The position numbers were made by a program, and so were the translations under genes. Source: Gammaproteobacteria bacterium (GTDB lineage Bacteria; Pseudomonadota; Gammaproteobacteria; Steroidobacterales; Steroidobacteraceae). From it: DNA of 14,748 nucleotides. Numbering within the stretch: the stretch's first letter is position 1; each line of letters opens with the position of its first letter. The DNA lies in contig JANXYA010000188.1 in NCBI GenBank assembly GCA_025350345.1, positions 1-14,748 of the forward strand, written 5' to 3'. The notes beneath the pieces are model-generated. The model was not told the DNA's origin. It saw only the letters and a list, made by a program, of their open reading frames with translations, and ran no database searches. Below are positions 7,271 through 14,169 of this stretch, in pieces.

Positions 7271-8419
7271 ATGAGCCTCAGCGACAGCGAACGCGAGCGC
7301 TACAGCCGGCATCTGCTGCTGCCGGAGATTGGCGCCGCGGGCCAGGAAAAACTCAAGCGCGCACGCGTGTTGGTGATCGGCGCCGGTGGACTGGGCTCGC
7401 CCTCGAGCCTGTACCTCGCCGCCGCCGGGATCGGCACGCTTGGAATCCTCGATCACGATCATGTCGATCTTTCCAATCTGCAGCGCCAGCTGCTTTTCAC
7501 CACCGCCGACGTCGGTGCGGGCAAGGCTCTGATCGCGCAGGCACGGCTGCGCGCGCTGAACCCGGACATCACGGTCATCGCTCATGAGCTGGAGCTGCGC
7601 GGCGGCAATGCGCTCGAGATCCTGCGCCCCTATGACCTGGTGCTGGACGGGAGCGATCGGCTGGCGACGCGCTATCTGGTGAACGATGCCTGCGTGCTGC
7701 TCGGCAAGCCACTGGTTTCGGCGGCGATCCATCGCTTCGAAGGCCAGGCGATGACCTACGTGCCCGGCCGCGGCCCCTGTTACCGGTGCCTGTTCCCCCA
7801 GTCGGCCGAAGGTCTCGTGCCCAACTGTGCCGAGGCCGGCGTACTGGGCGTGTTGCCGGGCGTACTGGGCGCGCTGCAGGCCACCGAAGCGATCAAGCTG
7901 GTCCTCGGCCTGGGTGAGGCGCTGGTCGGGCGATTGCTGACCTATGACGCGCTCGCCATGCAGTGGCGCGAATTCCGCTTCGCGCGCCGGGAAGACTGCG
8001 CGGTCTGCGGCACGCAGCCGACCATCCTGGATCTGCCGCAGGAACCCGCCGCCGATTCTTCCGGCCCGGCGCCGGGCAGGGCCGCGCGACTGAAGCCACA
8101 GCAGCTACGCACCCTGCTGGAAGGACCTGGACCGGCCATCGCGGCCATGGCTATCGTGGATGTGCGCGAACCGCGCGAATTTTCCGCCGGCCACCTGCCT
8201 GGAGCGCTGAACATTTCGCTCGCGGACCTGTCAGAACGCCTTGGGGAGATACCAGCGCATGCTTTCGTCGTGTTCGTATGCCGCAGCGGCAACCGCAGCC
8301 GGGCGGCCTGCGAGCTGGCGGCGCGCGCCGGGCGGGCGGGGCTCGCCGATCTCGAGGGTGGGATGCTGGCATGGGCGGCGATGATCGATCCGGCCATGAC
8401 GGTCGCGCCTTTCGGGTAA
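7271..8419 (+). CDS. moeB: MoeB/ThiF-type adenylyltransferase fused to a rhodanese domain (MoeZ-like)
   Basis: A 382-residue E1-like enzyme with a C-terminal sulfurtransferase, the domain order of MoeZ and eukaryotic MOCS3/Uba4. The nucleotide loop is GAGGLG (37-42), followed by DLSNLQRQ (67-73) with the conserved Arg, and D129 in DGSD. Zinc is bound by C170/C173 (CYRC) and C243/C246 (CAVC). C186 (PNCAEAG) is in the position of the catalytic Cys of related enzymes. The rhodanese domain spans about residues 272-380 with active loop CRSGNRS (C337). Family role: it uses ATP to adenylate the GG tail of a small carrier and then replaces AMP with sulfur. The carrier here is almost certainly the gene just upstream. 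Residue 130 is Arg where I expect Asn (DGSDN), a small departure. No clear Shine-Dalgarno is seen before 7271. It could act on ThiS, MoaD or a CysO-like carrier. Confidence 0.94.
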   Translation: MSLSDSERERYSRHLLLPEIGAAGQEKLKRARVLVIGAGGLGSPSSLYLAAAGIGTLGILDHDHVDLSNLQRQLLFTTADVGAGKALIAQARLRALNPDITVIAHELELRGGNALEILRPYDLVLDGSDRLATRYLVNDACVLLGKPLVSAAIHRFEGQAMTYVPGRGPCYRCLFPQSAEGLVPNCAEAGVLGVLPGVLGALQATEAIKLVLGLGEALVGRLLTYDALAMQWREFRFARREDCAVCGTQPTILDLPQEPAADSSGPAPGRAARLKPQQLRTLLEGPGPAIAAMAIVDVREPREFSAGHLPGALNISLADLSERLGEIPAHAFVVFVCRSGNRSRAACELAARAGRAGLADLEGGMLAWAAMIDPAMTVAPFG

Positions 8420-8444
8420 ATGGCGCGCACCGGCCTGCCTTCTC

Positions 8445-8450
8445 AAGGAG
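8445..8450 (+). promoter_or_regulatory. Ribosome binding site of the RND adaptor gene
   Basis: AAGGAG lies seven bases before the ATG at 8458. It is the strongest Shine-Dalgarno in the window and fixes this start over a much longer in-frame extension that would run back through the moeB-like gene. Confidence 0.8.
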
Positions 8451-8457
8451 TCGATTG

Positions 8458-9612
8458 ATGATCCACCTGCGTCCCCTGGCTGCCGTTGCCCTGATGCTCA
8501 CCGCGACGCTCGGTGCCGGCTGCGGTGCCTCGAGCAACGATGGCGCAACGAATCTGGCCCCGGAAGTCGGCGTCATCGTCGTGCAGCCGCAGCGCACCTC
8601 GATCTCCACGCTGCTGCCGGGGCGCACGGTCGCCTTCCGCATCGCGCAGGTGCGCCCGCAGGTGAGCGGCATCATCAAGCAGCGGCTGTACACGGAGGGC
8701 GCCGCGGTCGCGGCGGGCCAGCCGCTCTACCAGCTCGACCCGGCGCCGTACCAGGCCGCGGCCGACAGTGCGCGGGCCGCACTTGCCAAGGCCGACGCCA
8801 ATGCGCTGACCATGCGCCAGAAGTACGATCGCTACCAGCAACTCGCGCTCAGCGGAGATGTCAGCCAGCAGGATCGCGACGATGTCACCGCGAATCTGCG
8901 GCAGGCGGAGGCCGACCAGGCCACGGCGCGCGCCGCCATCGAGACGGCGCAGATCAACCTGGGCTACACGCGCATCGTCGCGCCGATTGCCGGCCGCAGC
9001 GCCACTTCCGCGTACACCGAGGGCGCGCTGGTCACTGCCAACCAGGACAATGCCCTGACGACGGTGCAGCAATACGACCCCATGTACGTCGACCTGGCGC
9101 AGGCGGCGGCCGACGTACTGCGGCTCCGCCAGCAATTTTCCGCCGGCAAGCTCAGGCGCACCGACGAGCATGGCGCCCGCGTGCAGCTGCTGCTCGAGGA
9201 CGGCACGCTGTATCCGCACGAGGGGCGTCTGGAGTTCACCGGCATCACCGTCAGCGAGAGCACTGGCGCGATCACGCTGCGCGCGGTGTTCCCGAATCCC
9301 GATGGCACGCTGCTGCCCGGCATGTTCGTGCGCGCGCAGCTGGACCAGGCCACCGACGACAGCGCGCTCCTCCTGCCCCAGCAGGCCGTGAGCCGCGATA
9401 CCCGCGGCGGTGCCATCGCCCTCGTCGTCGGCGCAGCCGACAAGGTCGAGCAACGGGCATTGAGCGTGGAAGCCGCCGGCGGCAATCTATGGCGTGTCAG
9501 CAGCGGCCTCAGCAGCGGCGATCGCGTCATCGTGCAGGGGCAGCAGAAGGCGCCCGTCGGGTCGACCGTCAAGCCGGTCGTCATCGACATGCAGGCCGCG
9601 GCGCGGAGTTAG
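8458..9612 (+). CDS. RND efflux periplasmic adaptor lipoprotein (AcrA/MexA-like)
   Basis: A 384-residue membrane fusion protein. The N-terminus MIHLRPLAAVALMLTATLG ends in a lipobox GAGC with the lipidated Cys at residue 22, so it is an inner-membrane-anchored periplasmic lipoprotein. The lipoyl half-motifs are visible as VRPQVSGIIKQRLYTEGAAV and, after an alpha-helical hairpin (about residues 100-165), INLGYTRIVAPIAGR. A beta-barrel segment follows (GTLYPHEGRLEFTGITVSES) with the family sequence FPNPDGTLLPGMFVRAQL, then a membrane-proximal domain. Family role: it links the inner-membrane RND pump to an outer-membrane channel for drug export. It starts 38 bases after the moeB-like gene with AAGGAG upstream, and the permease begins 12 bases after its TAG stop. 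No TolC/OprM gene or TetR-type repressor lies next to it in this window, so the channel would be encoded elsewhere. Confidence 0.95.
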   Translation: MIHLRPLAAVALMLTATLGAGCGASSNDGATNLAPEVGVIVVQPQRTSISTLLPGRTVAFRIAQVRPQVSGIIKQRLYTEGAAVAAGQPLYQLDPAPYQAAADSARAALAKADANALTMRQKYDRYQQLALSGDVSQQDRDDVTANLRQAEADQATARAAIETAQINLGYTRIVAPIAGRSATSAYTEGALVTANQDNALTTVQQYDPMYVDLAQAAADVLRLRQQFSAGKLRRTDEHGARVQLLLEDGTLYPHEGRLEFTGITVSESTGAITLRAVFPNPDGTLLPGMFVRAQLDQATDDSALLLPQQAVSRDTRGGAIALVVGAADKVEQRALSVEAAGGNLWRVSSGLSSGDRVIVQGQQKAPVGSTVKPVVIDMQAAARS

Positions 9613-9624
9613 AGGCCGCTTAAG

Positions 9625-11031
9625 ATGGCGCGCTTTTTCATCGACCGGCCGATCTTCGCCTGGGTTATTGCCATCATCATCATGGCGGCCGGGGCGCTCG
9701 CGATCCGCGAGCTGCCCATCGAGCAGTACCCGAACATCGCACCGACCACGGTGCAGATCAGCGCCACCTATCCCGGTGCCTCGGCGCGTGCGAACGAGGA
9801 CTCGGTCACCCAGGTGATCGAGCAGGCGATGACGGGCATCGATCACCTGATGTACCTGTCCTCCTCCAGCAGCTCGCAGGGCACCGCCAGCACGGCCCTG
9901 ACCTTCGAGGCGGGCACCGATCCGGATGTTGCCCAGGTGCAGGTGCAGAACAAGCTCCAGCAGGCGCTGCGACGGCTCCCGCTGCCGGTGCAGGCGCAGG
10001 GCGTGACGGTCACCAAGAGCACCAATGGCTACCTGCTGTTCGGCGGCTTCTTTTCGGCCGACGGCTCCATGGCGCGCGACGACGTCGGCGACTACGTGGC
10101 CTCGAACCTGATCGACCCGATCAGCCGCGTGAACGGCGTGGGTACGGTGCAGATGTTCGGCTCGGGCTACGCCATGCGGATCTGGCTCGACCCCTACAAG
10201 CTCAACCAGTACCGCCTGATCCCCGCCGACATCAGCGCAGCGCTCAATGCCCAGAACACGCAGGTCGCGGCCGGGCAACTCGGCGGTCTGCCGGCCGTCG
10301 CCGGCCAGCAACTCAACGCGATCATCACCTCTCAAAGCAAGCTCAACACGCCGCAGCAATTCCGGGACATCGTCCTGCGCGTCAATCCCAATGGCTCCAC
10401 CGTGCACCTGGGCGACGTGGCCCGGGTCGAGCTGGGCGCCGACAGCTACGACGTCTCCCTGCACACCAATGGCAAGGACTCCGTGGGCGTCGCGGTCGCA
10501 CTGGCCTCCGGCGCCAATGCGCTGGCAACGGCTGATGCGGTCAAGGCGCGCCTGGCGCAGCTGTCGCAGAGCTTTCCACCCAGCCTGCACTACCTGCTGG
10601 GCTATGACAGCTCGATTTTCGTGCGCCTGTCCATCGTGGAAGTGGCCAAGACGCTGTTCGAGGCGGTGGCGCTGGTCGTGCTGATCATGTTCCTGTTCCT
10701 GCAGAACGTGCGCGCGACTCTCATACCGACAATTGCCGTGCCGGTCGTACTGCTCGGCACCTTCGGCGTACTCGCGGTGCTGGGTTATTCCATCAACACG
10801 CTGACCATGTTCGGCCTGGTGCTGGCGATCGGGCTGCTCGTCGACGACGCGATCGTGGTGGTGGAGAACGTCGAGCGCATCATGCGCGAGGAGAAATTGA
10901 GCGCGCGCGATGCCACGCGCCGCTCGATGGACCAGATCACCGGCGCGCTGCTCGGCATTGCGCTGGTGCTGGCGGCTGTGCTGGTGCCGATGGCCTTCTT
11001 CGGTGGCTCCACCGGAGTGATCTATCGCTAG
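9625..11031 (+). CDS. RND permease, N-terminal fragment (before the amber stop)
   Basis: This is the 468-residue product expected if the TAG at 11029-11031 is obeyed. It would contain TM1, the first large periplasmic loop with the porter subdomains (for example TFEAGTDPDVAQVQVQNKLQ), and the helices up to about TM5 including D407-D408. It lacks TM6-TM12 and the second periplasmic loop, so it should not form a working trimer by itself. It follows the adaptor gene by 12 bases. Confidence 0.75.
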   Translation: MARFFIDRPIFAWVIAIIIMAAGALAIRELPIEQYPNIAPTTVQISATYPGASARANEDSVTQVIEQAMTGIDHLMYLSSSSSSQGTASTALTFEAGTDPDVAQVQVQNKLQQALRRLPLPVQAQGVTVTKSTNGYLLFGGFFSADGSMARDDVGDYVASNLIDPISRVNGVGTVQMFGSGYAMRIWLDPYKLNQYRLIPADISAALNAQNTQVAAGQLGGLPAVAGQQLNAIITSQSKLNTPQQFRDIVLRVNPNGSTVHLGDVARVELGADSYDVSLHTNGKDSVGVAVALASGANALATADAVKARLAQLSQSFPPSLHYLLGYDSSIFVRLSIVEVAKTLFEAVALVVLIMFLFLQNVRATLIPTIAVPVVLLGTFGVLAVLGYSINTLTMFGLVLAIGLLVDDAIVVVENVERIMREEKLSARDATRRSMDQITGALLGIALVLAAVLVPMAFFGGSTGVIYR

Positions 11032-11055
11032 TTTTCCATCACCCTGGTCTCGGCC

Positions 11056-12729
11056 ATGACCCTGTCCGTGTTCGTGGCCCTGACGCTGACTCCGGCCCTG
11101 TGCGCGAGCATCCTACGGCCTACCGATATCGGCGCCGCTCACGGCAGCGGATTGCTGGCCCGCTTCGAGCGCGGCTTCGGGAACCTCAGCGCCCGCTACC
11201 AGGCGATCGTGCGCCGGCTGCTGCCGTACGAGAACCGCGGCATGCTCGTGTACCTGGCGCTGCTGGTACTGCTCGTCCTGATGTACGTGACGCTGCCGAC
11301 CGCCTTCCTGCCCGAAGAGGACCAGGGCGCGCTGTTCGCGCTGATCCAGCTGCCCGCCGGCGCCACGCTCGAACGTACCGTCGACGTGCAGAAGCAACTC
11401 GAACAGCTGATCCGCGCCGACCACGACTCGGTGGATGCGGTCCTGTCCGTCGCCGGCCGCAACTTCATTGGCAACGGCCAGAACGCCGGCATGACCTTCG
11501 TGCGCCTGCGCGACTGGAGTGAGCGCCGCTCGGAGGCGAAGTCGGCGCCGATGGTCGCGAAGCGCGCGATGGGCTCCGCCGGCGCGATCCGGGACGCGAG
11601 CATTTTCGTGCAGGGACCGCCGATCATCCGGGGCCTCGGCACCTCCAGCGGCTTCGATTTACAGCTCAAGGACACCGGCGGCGTCGGCCGCGAGGTCCTG
11701 ACGAGCGCGCGCGACCGGCTGCTCGAGCTGGCCGCGCAGGACAAGCGCCTGGCGCGCGTGCGCATCAACAGCCTGGCGGATCAGACGGAGTTTCATCTGG
11801 AAGTCGATCGGGCCAAGGCGAGCGCGCTGGGCCTGTCGATCGCCGATGTCAATGACACGCTCAGCAGCGCGGTCGGGGGCATCTATGTCAATGATTTCAT
11901 CGACCGCGGGCGCGTGAAGAAAGTCTACATCCAGGCCGACGCGCCCTACCGCATGCAGCCCGCGGACATCGGCAACTGGTTCGTGCGCAATTCGGGAGGC
12001 GAAATGGTGCCGATGTCGGCCTTCGCAGCCGGCAGCTGGACCATGAGCACCCGGAGCCTCGAGCGCTACAACGGCGCCTCCTCCATCGAGATCGTGGGCG
12101 AGCCGGCTGAACGGGTCAGCTCCGGCACGGCACTGCAGGCGATGGAACAACTCATGGCCAAGTTGCCCAACGGCGTGGGCTACGAATGGTCCGGCCTTTC
12201 ATTCCAGGAGAAGCTCTCCGGTTCACAGGCTCCTGCCCTGTACGCGATCTCGGTCCTGTTCGTATTTCTGTGCCTGGCGGCGCTCTATGAGAGCTGGTCG
12301 CTGCCTTTCTCCGTGATGCTGATCGTGCCGCTCGGCGTCATCGGCGCACTGCTTGCGGCCTGGAGTCGTGGACTGTCAAACGATGTGTACTTCCAGGTCG
12401 GGCTCCTCACGACCGTCGGCCTGTCGGCGAAGAACGCCATCCTGATCGTGGAATTCGCCAAGACCCTGCATGAAGCGGGGGCGGACCTGGTCTCGGCGGT
12501 GCTGCAGGCGGTGCGGATCCGCCTGCGGCCGATCCTGATGACTTCGCTATCGTTCATGCTCGGGGTGATGCCGCTGGTGCTTAGCCGCGGTGCCGGCGCC
12601 GCCGGGCGCATCGCCATCGGGACGGGCGTGTTCGGCGGCATGCTGGCCGCCACCGTGTTCGGCGTCTTCTTCGTGCCGCTGTTCTTCCTGTTCGTGCAGC
12701 GCCGGCTGGCGCGCCCGCGAGTGGCTTAG
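11056..12729 (+). CDS. RND permease, C-terminal fragment (after the amber stop)
   Basis: An open frame of 557 codons in the same frame as the upstream fragment, from the first ATG after the TAG (in SAMTLSVFVALTLTPALCAS). It covers TM6 onward, the second periplasmic loop and TM7-TM12, including the GLSAKNAILIVEFAK lysine. I see no Shine-Dalgarno before 11056, and the start lies inside a conserved helix, so it is not a natural gene start. It would be made only by reinitiation or read-through. Its stop overlaps that of the convergent DUF4404 gene. Confidence 0.65.
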   Translation: MTLSVFVALTLTPALCASILRPTDIGAAHGSGLLARFERGFGNLSARYQAIVRRLLPYENRGMLVYLALLVLLVLMYVTLPTAFLPEEDQGALFALIQLPAGATLERTVDVQKQLEQLIRADHDSVDAVLSVAGRNFIGNGQNAGMTFVRLRDWSERRSEAKSAPMVAKRAMGSAGAIRDASIFVQGPPIIRGLGTSSGFDLQLKDTGGVGREVLTSARDRLLELAAQDKRLARVRINSLADQTEFHLEVDRAKASALGLSIADVNDTLSSAVGGIYVNDFIDRGRVKKVYIQADAPYRMQPADIGNWFVRNSGGEMVPMSAFAAGSWTMSTRSLERYNGASSIEIVGEPAERVSSGTALQAMEQLMAKLPNGVGYEWSGLSFQEKLSGSQAPALYAISVLFVFLCLAALYESWSLPFSVMLIVPLGVIGALLAAWSRGLSNDVYFQVGLLTTVGLSAKNAILIVEFAKTLHEAGADLVSAVLQAVRIRLRPILMTSLSFMLGVMPLVLSRGAGAAGRIAIGTGVFGGMLAATVFGVFFVPLFFLFVQRRLARPRVA

Positions 12730-12980
12730 GCGCCGATCCGGGTCAATAAATCGACGATATCGCGCAAGCTCGCGGCCAGCGCCGGGTGCCCGGCCTCGAA
12801 GCCAACGGCCAGCGATTCCAGCCGCGAACTGTGCGGCGCATCGCCCACGCGTCCAATCAGGCGTTCGATATCGGTGGCGATCTCCAGCAGCAGGCGGCGC
12901 GCTTCGGCATCGAGCTGCGGTGCCGAATTCAGTTCAGCATGCAACCGCGCCAGTGCGGCATGCAGGTCAGGCGTATCCAT
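12726..12980 (-). CDS. DUF4404 family protein
   Basis: A small, mostly helical, soluble protein of 84 residues starting MDTPDLHAALARLHAELNSA. The pattern of an N-terminal LHAALARLHAEL helix, DAEARRLLLEIATDIERLIG, then LESLAVGFEAGHPALAASLR and a short C-terminal helix ending RIGA matches DUF4404. This family is common in proteobacteria and has no known function. The ATG at 12980 is preferred by family length; ATGs at 12992 and 12989 would add four or three residues, and neither choice has a strong ribosome site. It begins 19 bases after the dinB stop and is probably the last gene of the hutI-dinB unit. Its TAA (12726-12728) overlaps the TAG of the convergent RND permease gene (12727-12729). 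Confidence 0.82.
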   Translation of the reverse strand: MDTPDLHAALARLHAELNSAPQLDAEARRLLLEIATDIERLIGRVGDAPHSSRLESLAVGFEAGHPALAASLRDIVDLLTRIGA

Positions 12981-12999
12981 GGCCGCCATCATAGGCGAA

Positions 13000-14169
13000 T
13001 CAGAACAGCTCGAGTGAATCGGGAGCTGCCGGCCCGGGCGAACGCGCCAGCTCGGCCGTGACCAGACCACCGACCCGCACGCCGAGCAGCCGGAGCCGGC
13101 GCTCCAGCGGCGCACGCTTCAGGCACAAGCGGGCGGTGCGGCGGATCACGAGCGCGTCGGCGGTGTGAAAATCGAGGGTCCGAGCGCGCGTGAGGGAGCG
13201 GAAATTGTCGTAACGCAGCTTGATGGCAACGGTGCGCCCGGCGTAGCCATGGCGCTTGAGGTCGGCGGCCAGGCGCTCGCACAGCGAGGTGAATACCGCA
13301 CTCAGCTCCGCACGGTCACGCACGGCATGCAGGTCGCGATCGAAGGTGGTCTCGCAGCTCATCGAGACCGGCTCGCTCGAAGTGACGATGTCGCGCGCAT
13401 CGCGCCCCCAGGCGACCTCGTGCAGCCACCCGCCGTGATGCTGGCCGAAGTGACCCACGAGCCAGCTTCTCTCGCACTGCGCCAGCTCACCGATGGTGCG
13501 GACCCCGAGCTGCTCCAGGCGCTCGCTGGACTTGGGGCCCACGCCGTTGATCCTGCGGCAGGGCAGCGGCCAGATGCGTTCCGCCACATCGCCGGCGAAC
13601 AGGATGGTGATGCCGTTGGGCTTGTTCAGCTCGCTGGCCATCTTCGCCAGCAGCTTGTTGGGCGCCACCCCGATCGAGCAGCTTAAGGCCGTGCTGGCGC
13701 GGACGGCCTGCTGGATCTGGCTGGCGAGCGTGCGGCCGCCCTGCTCGCTGCCGCCCGGTACGGCATCGAAATCGATGTACACCTCGTCAATGCCGCGATC
13801 TTCCATGCGCGGCGCCAGCGCCGCCACCGCGGCCTTGAACAGCCGGGAATAGTGCCGGTATTGCTCGAAGTCGGCCGGCAGCAGCACGGCCTGCGGGCAC
13901 AGCCGCGCCGCGTGCATCAGGGGCATCGCCGAATGCACGCCGAATTCACGCGCGGCGTAGGTGGCGGTCGTCACCACCCCGCGCCCCGCATAATCGGCCA
14001 GGCGTGCAAAACCGGCGGCCGCCTCGCGGCCGGCACCGCTCCCTCGCCCGCCGATCACCACCGGCTGACCGGCAAGCTGCGGATAGCGCAGCAGCTCGAC
14101 GGAGGCGTAGAACGCATCCATGTCCAGATGCGCGATGCGCCGCTCGCTCCGCGCCGCTGGCTCGCTCAT
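13000..14169 (-). CDS. dinB: DNA polymerase IV (Y-family, DinB)
   Basis: A 389-residue Y-family polymerase; E. coli DinB has 351. It copies damaged templates at low fidelity. Motif HLDMDAFYASVE gives catalytic D16 and the steric-gate position Y21. The second acidic pair is D128-E129 in GIDEVYID. Further signatures are SCSIGVAPNKLLAKMASELN, the helix-hairpin-helix INGVGPKSSERLEQLGV, and a little-finger domain from about residue 265 with SCETTFDRDL. The C-terminus DSLELF looks like a beta-clamp-binding motif (QLxLF type). An extra stretch of about 17 residues (about 42-60) sits between VIGG and RGVVTTATYAAREFGV, as I recall from Burkholderia-type DinB. The ATG at 14169 overlaps the hutI stop (ATGA), so translation is probably coupled. 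I see no LexA-type operator, but any promoter may lie beyond the window. Confidence 0.95.
   Translation of the reverse strand: MSEPAARSERRIAHLDMDAFYASVELLRYPQLAGQPVVIGGRGSGAGREAAAGFARLADYAGRGVVTTATYAAREFGVHSAMPLMHAARLCPQAVLLPADFEQYRHYSRLFKAAVAALAPRMEDRGIDEVYIDFDAVPGGSEQGGRTLASQIQQAVRASTALSCSIGVAPNKLLAKMASELNKPNGITILFAGDVAERIWPLPCRRINGVGPKSSERLEQLGVRTIGELAQCERSWLVGHFGQHHGGWLHEVAWGRDARDIVTSSEPVSMSCETTFDRDLHAVRDRAELSAVFTSLCERLAADLKRHGYAGRTVAIKLRYDNFRSLTRARTLDFHTADALVIRRTARLCLKRAPLERRLRLLGVRVGGLVTAELARSPGPAAPDSLELF

Larger units (their letters stand above)
9625..12729 (+). pseudogene. RND multidrug efflux permease (AcrB/MexB-like) with an in-frame TAG at codon 469
   Basis: Read through its one internal stop, this is a complete permease of the hydrophobe/amphiphile efflux-1 family: 1034 codons plus the terminal stop, against about 1049 in AcrB. 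It starts MARFFIDRPIFAWVIAIIIM and ends VFFVPLFFLFVQRRLARP. The proton-relay pair is D407-D408 (GLLVDDAIVVVENVE) and the partner lysine is in GLSAKNAILIVEFAK (codon 936). The TAG at 11029-11031 falls in the run GVIYR-stop-FSITLVSAM, where AcrB and MexB have Gln, so CAG to TAG is the simplest change. The frame is identical before and after, and I see no other lesion. GAGG at 9612-9615 with a 9-base spacer serves the start. As written, translation should stop after 468 residues and the pump should be inactive unless the stop is suppressed or is a sequence error. Confidence 0.9.

Noticed and set aside
7850..7885. A short direct repeat (ggcgtactgggcg twice) in the moeB-like gene
   Set aside because: It encodes the conserved GVLGVLPGVLG stretch of MoeB proteins, so it reflects protein conservation and not a mobile or regulatory repeat.
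8443..9453. A 336-codon minus-strand frame opposite the RND adaptor
   Set aside because: It is a shadow frame; the adaptor on the plus strand has a strong ribosome site, lipobox and family motifs.
9625..12729. Reassignment of TAG as a sense codon in this genome
   Set aside because: TAG ends the DUF1993 gene, the adaptor gene and the permease itself at positions matching family length, so a changed code is not supported.
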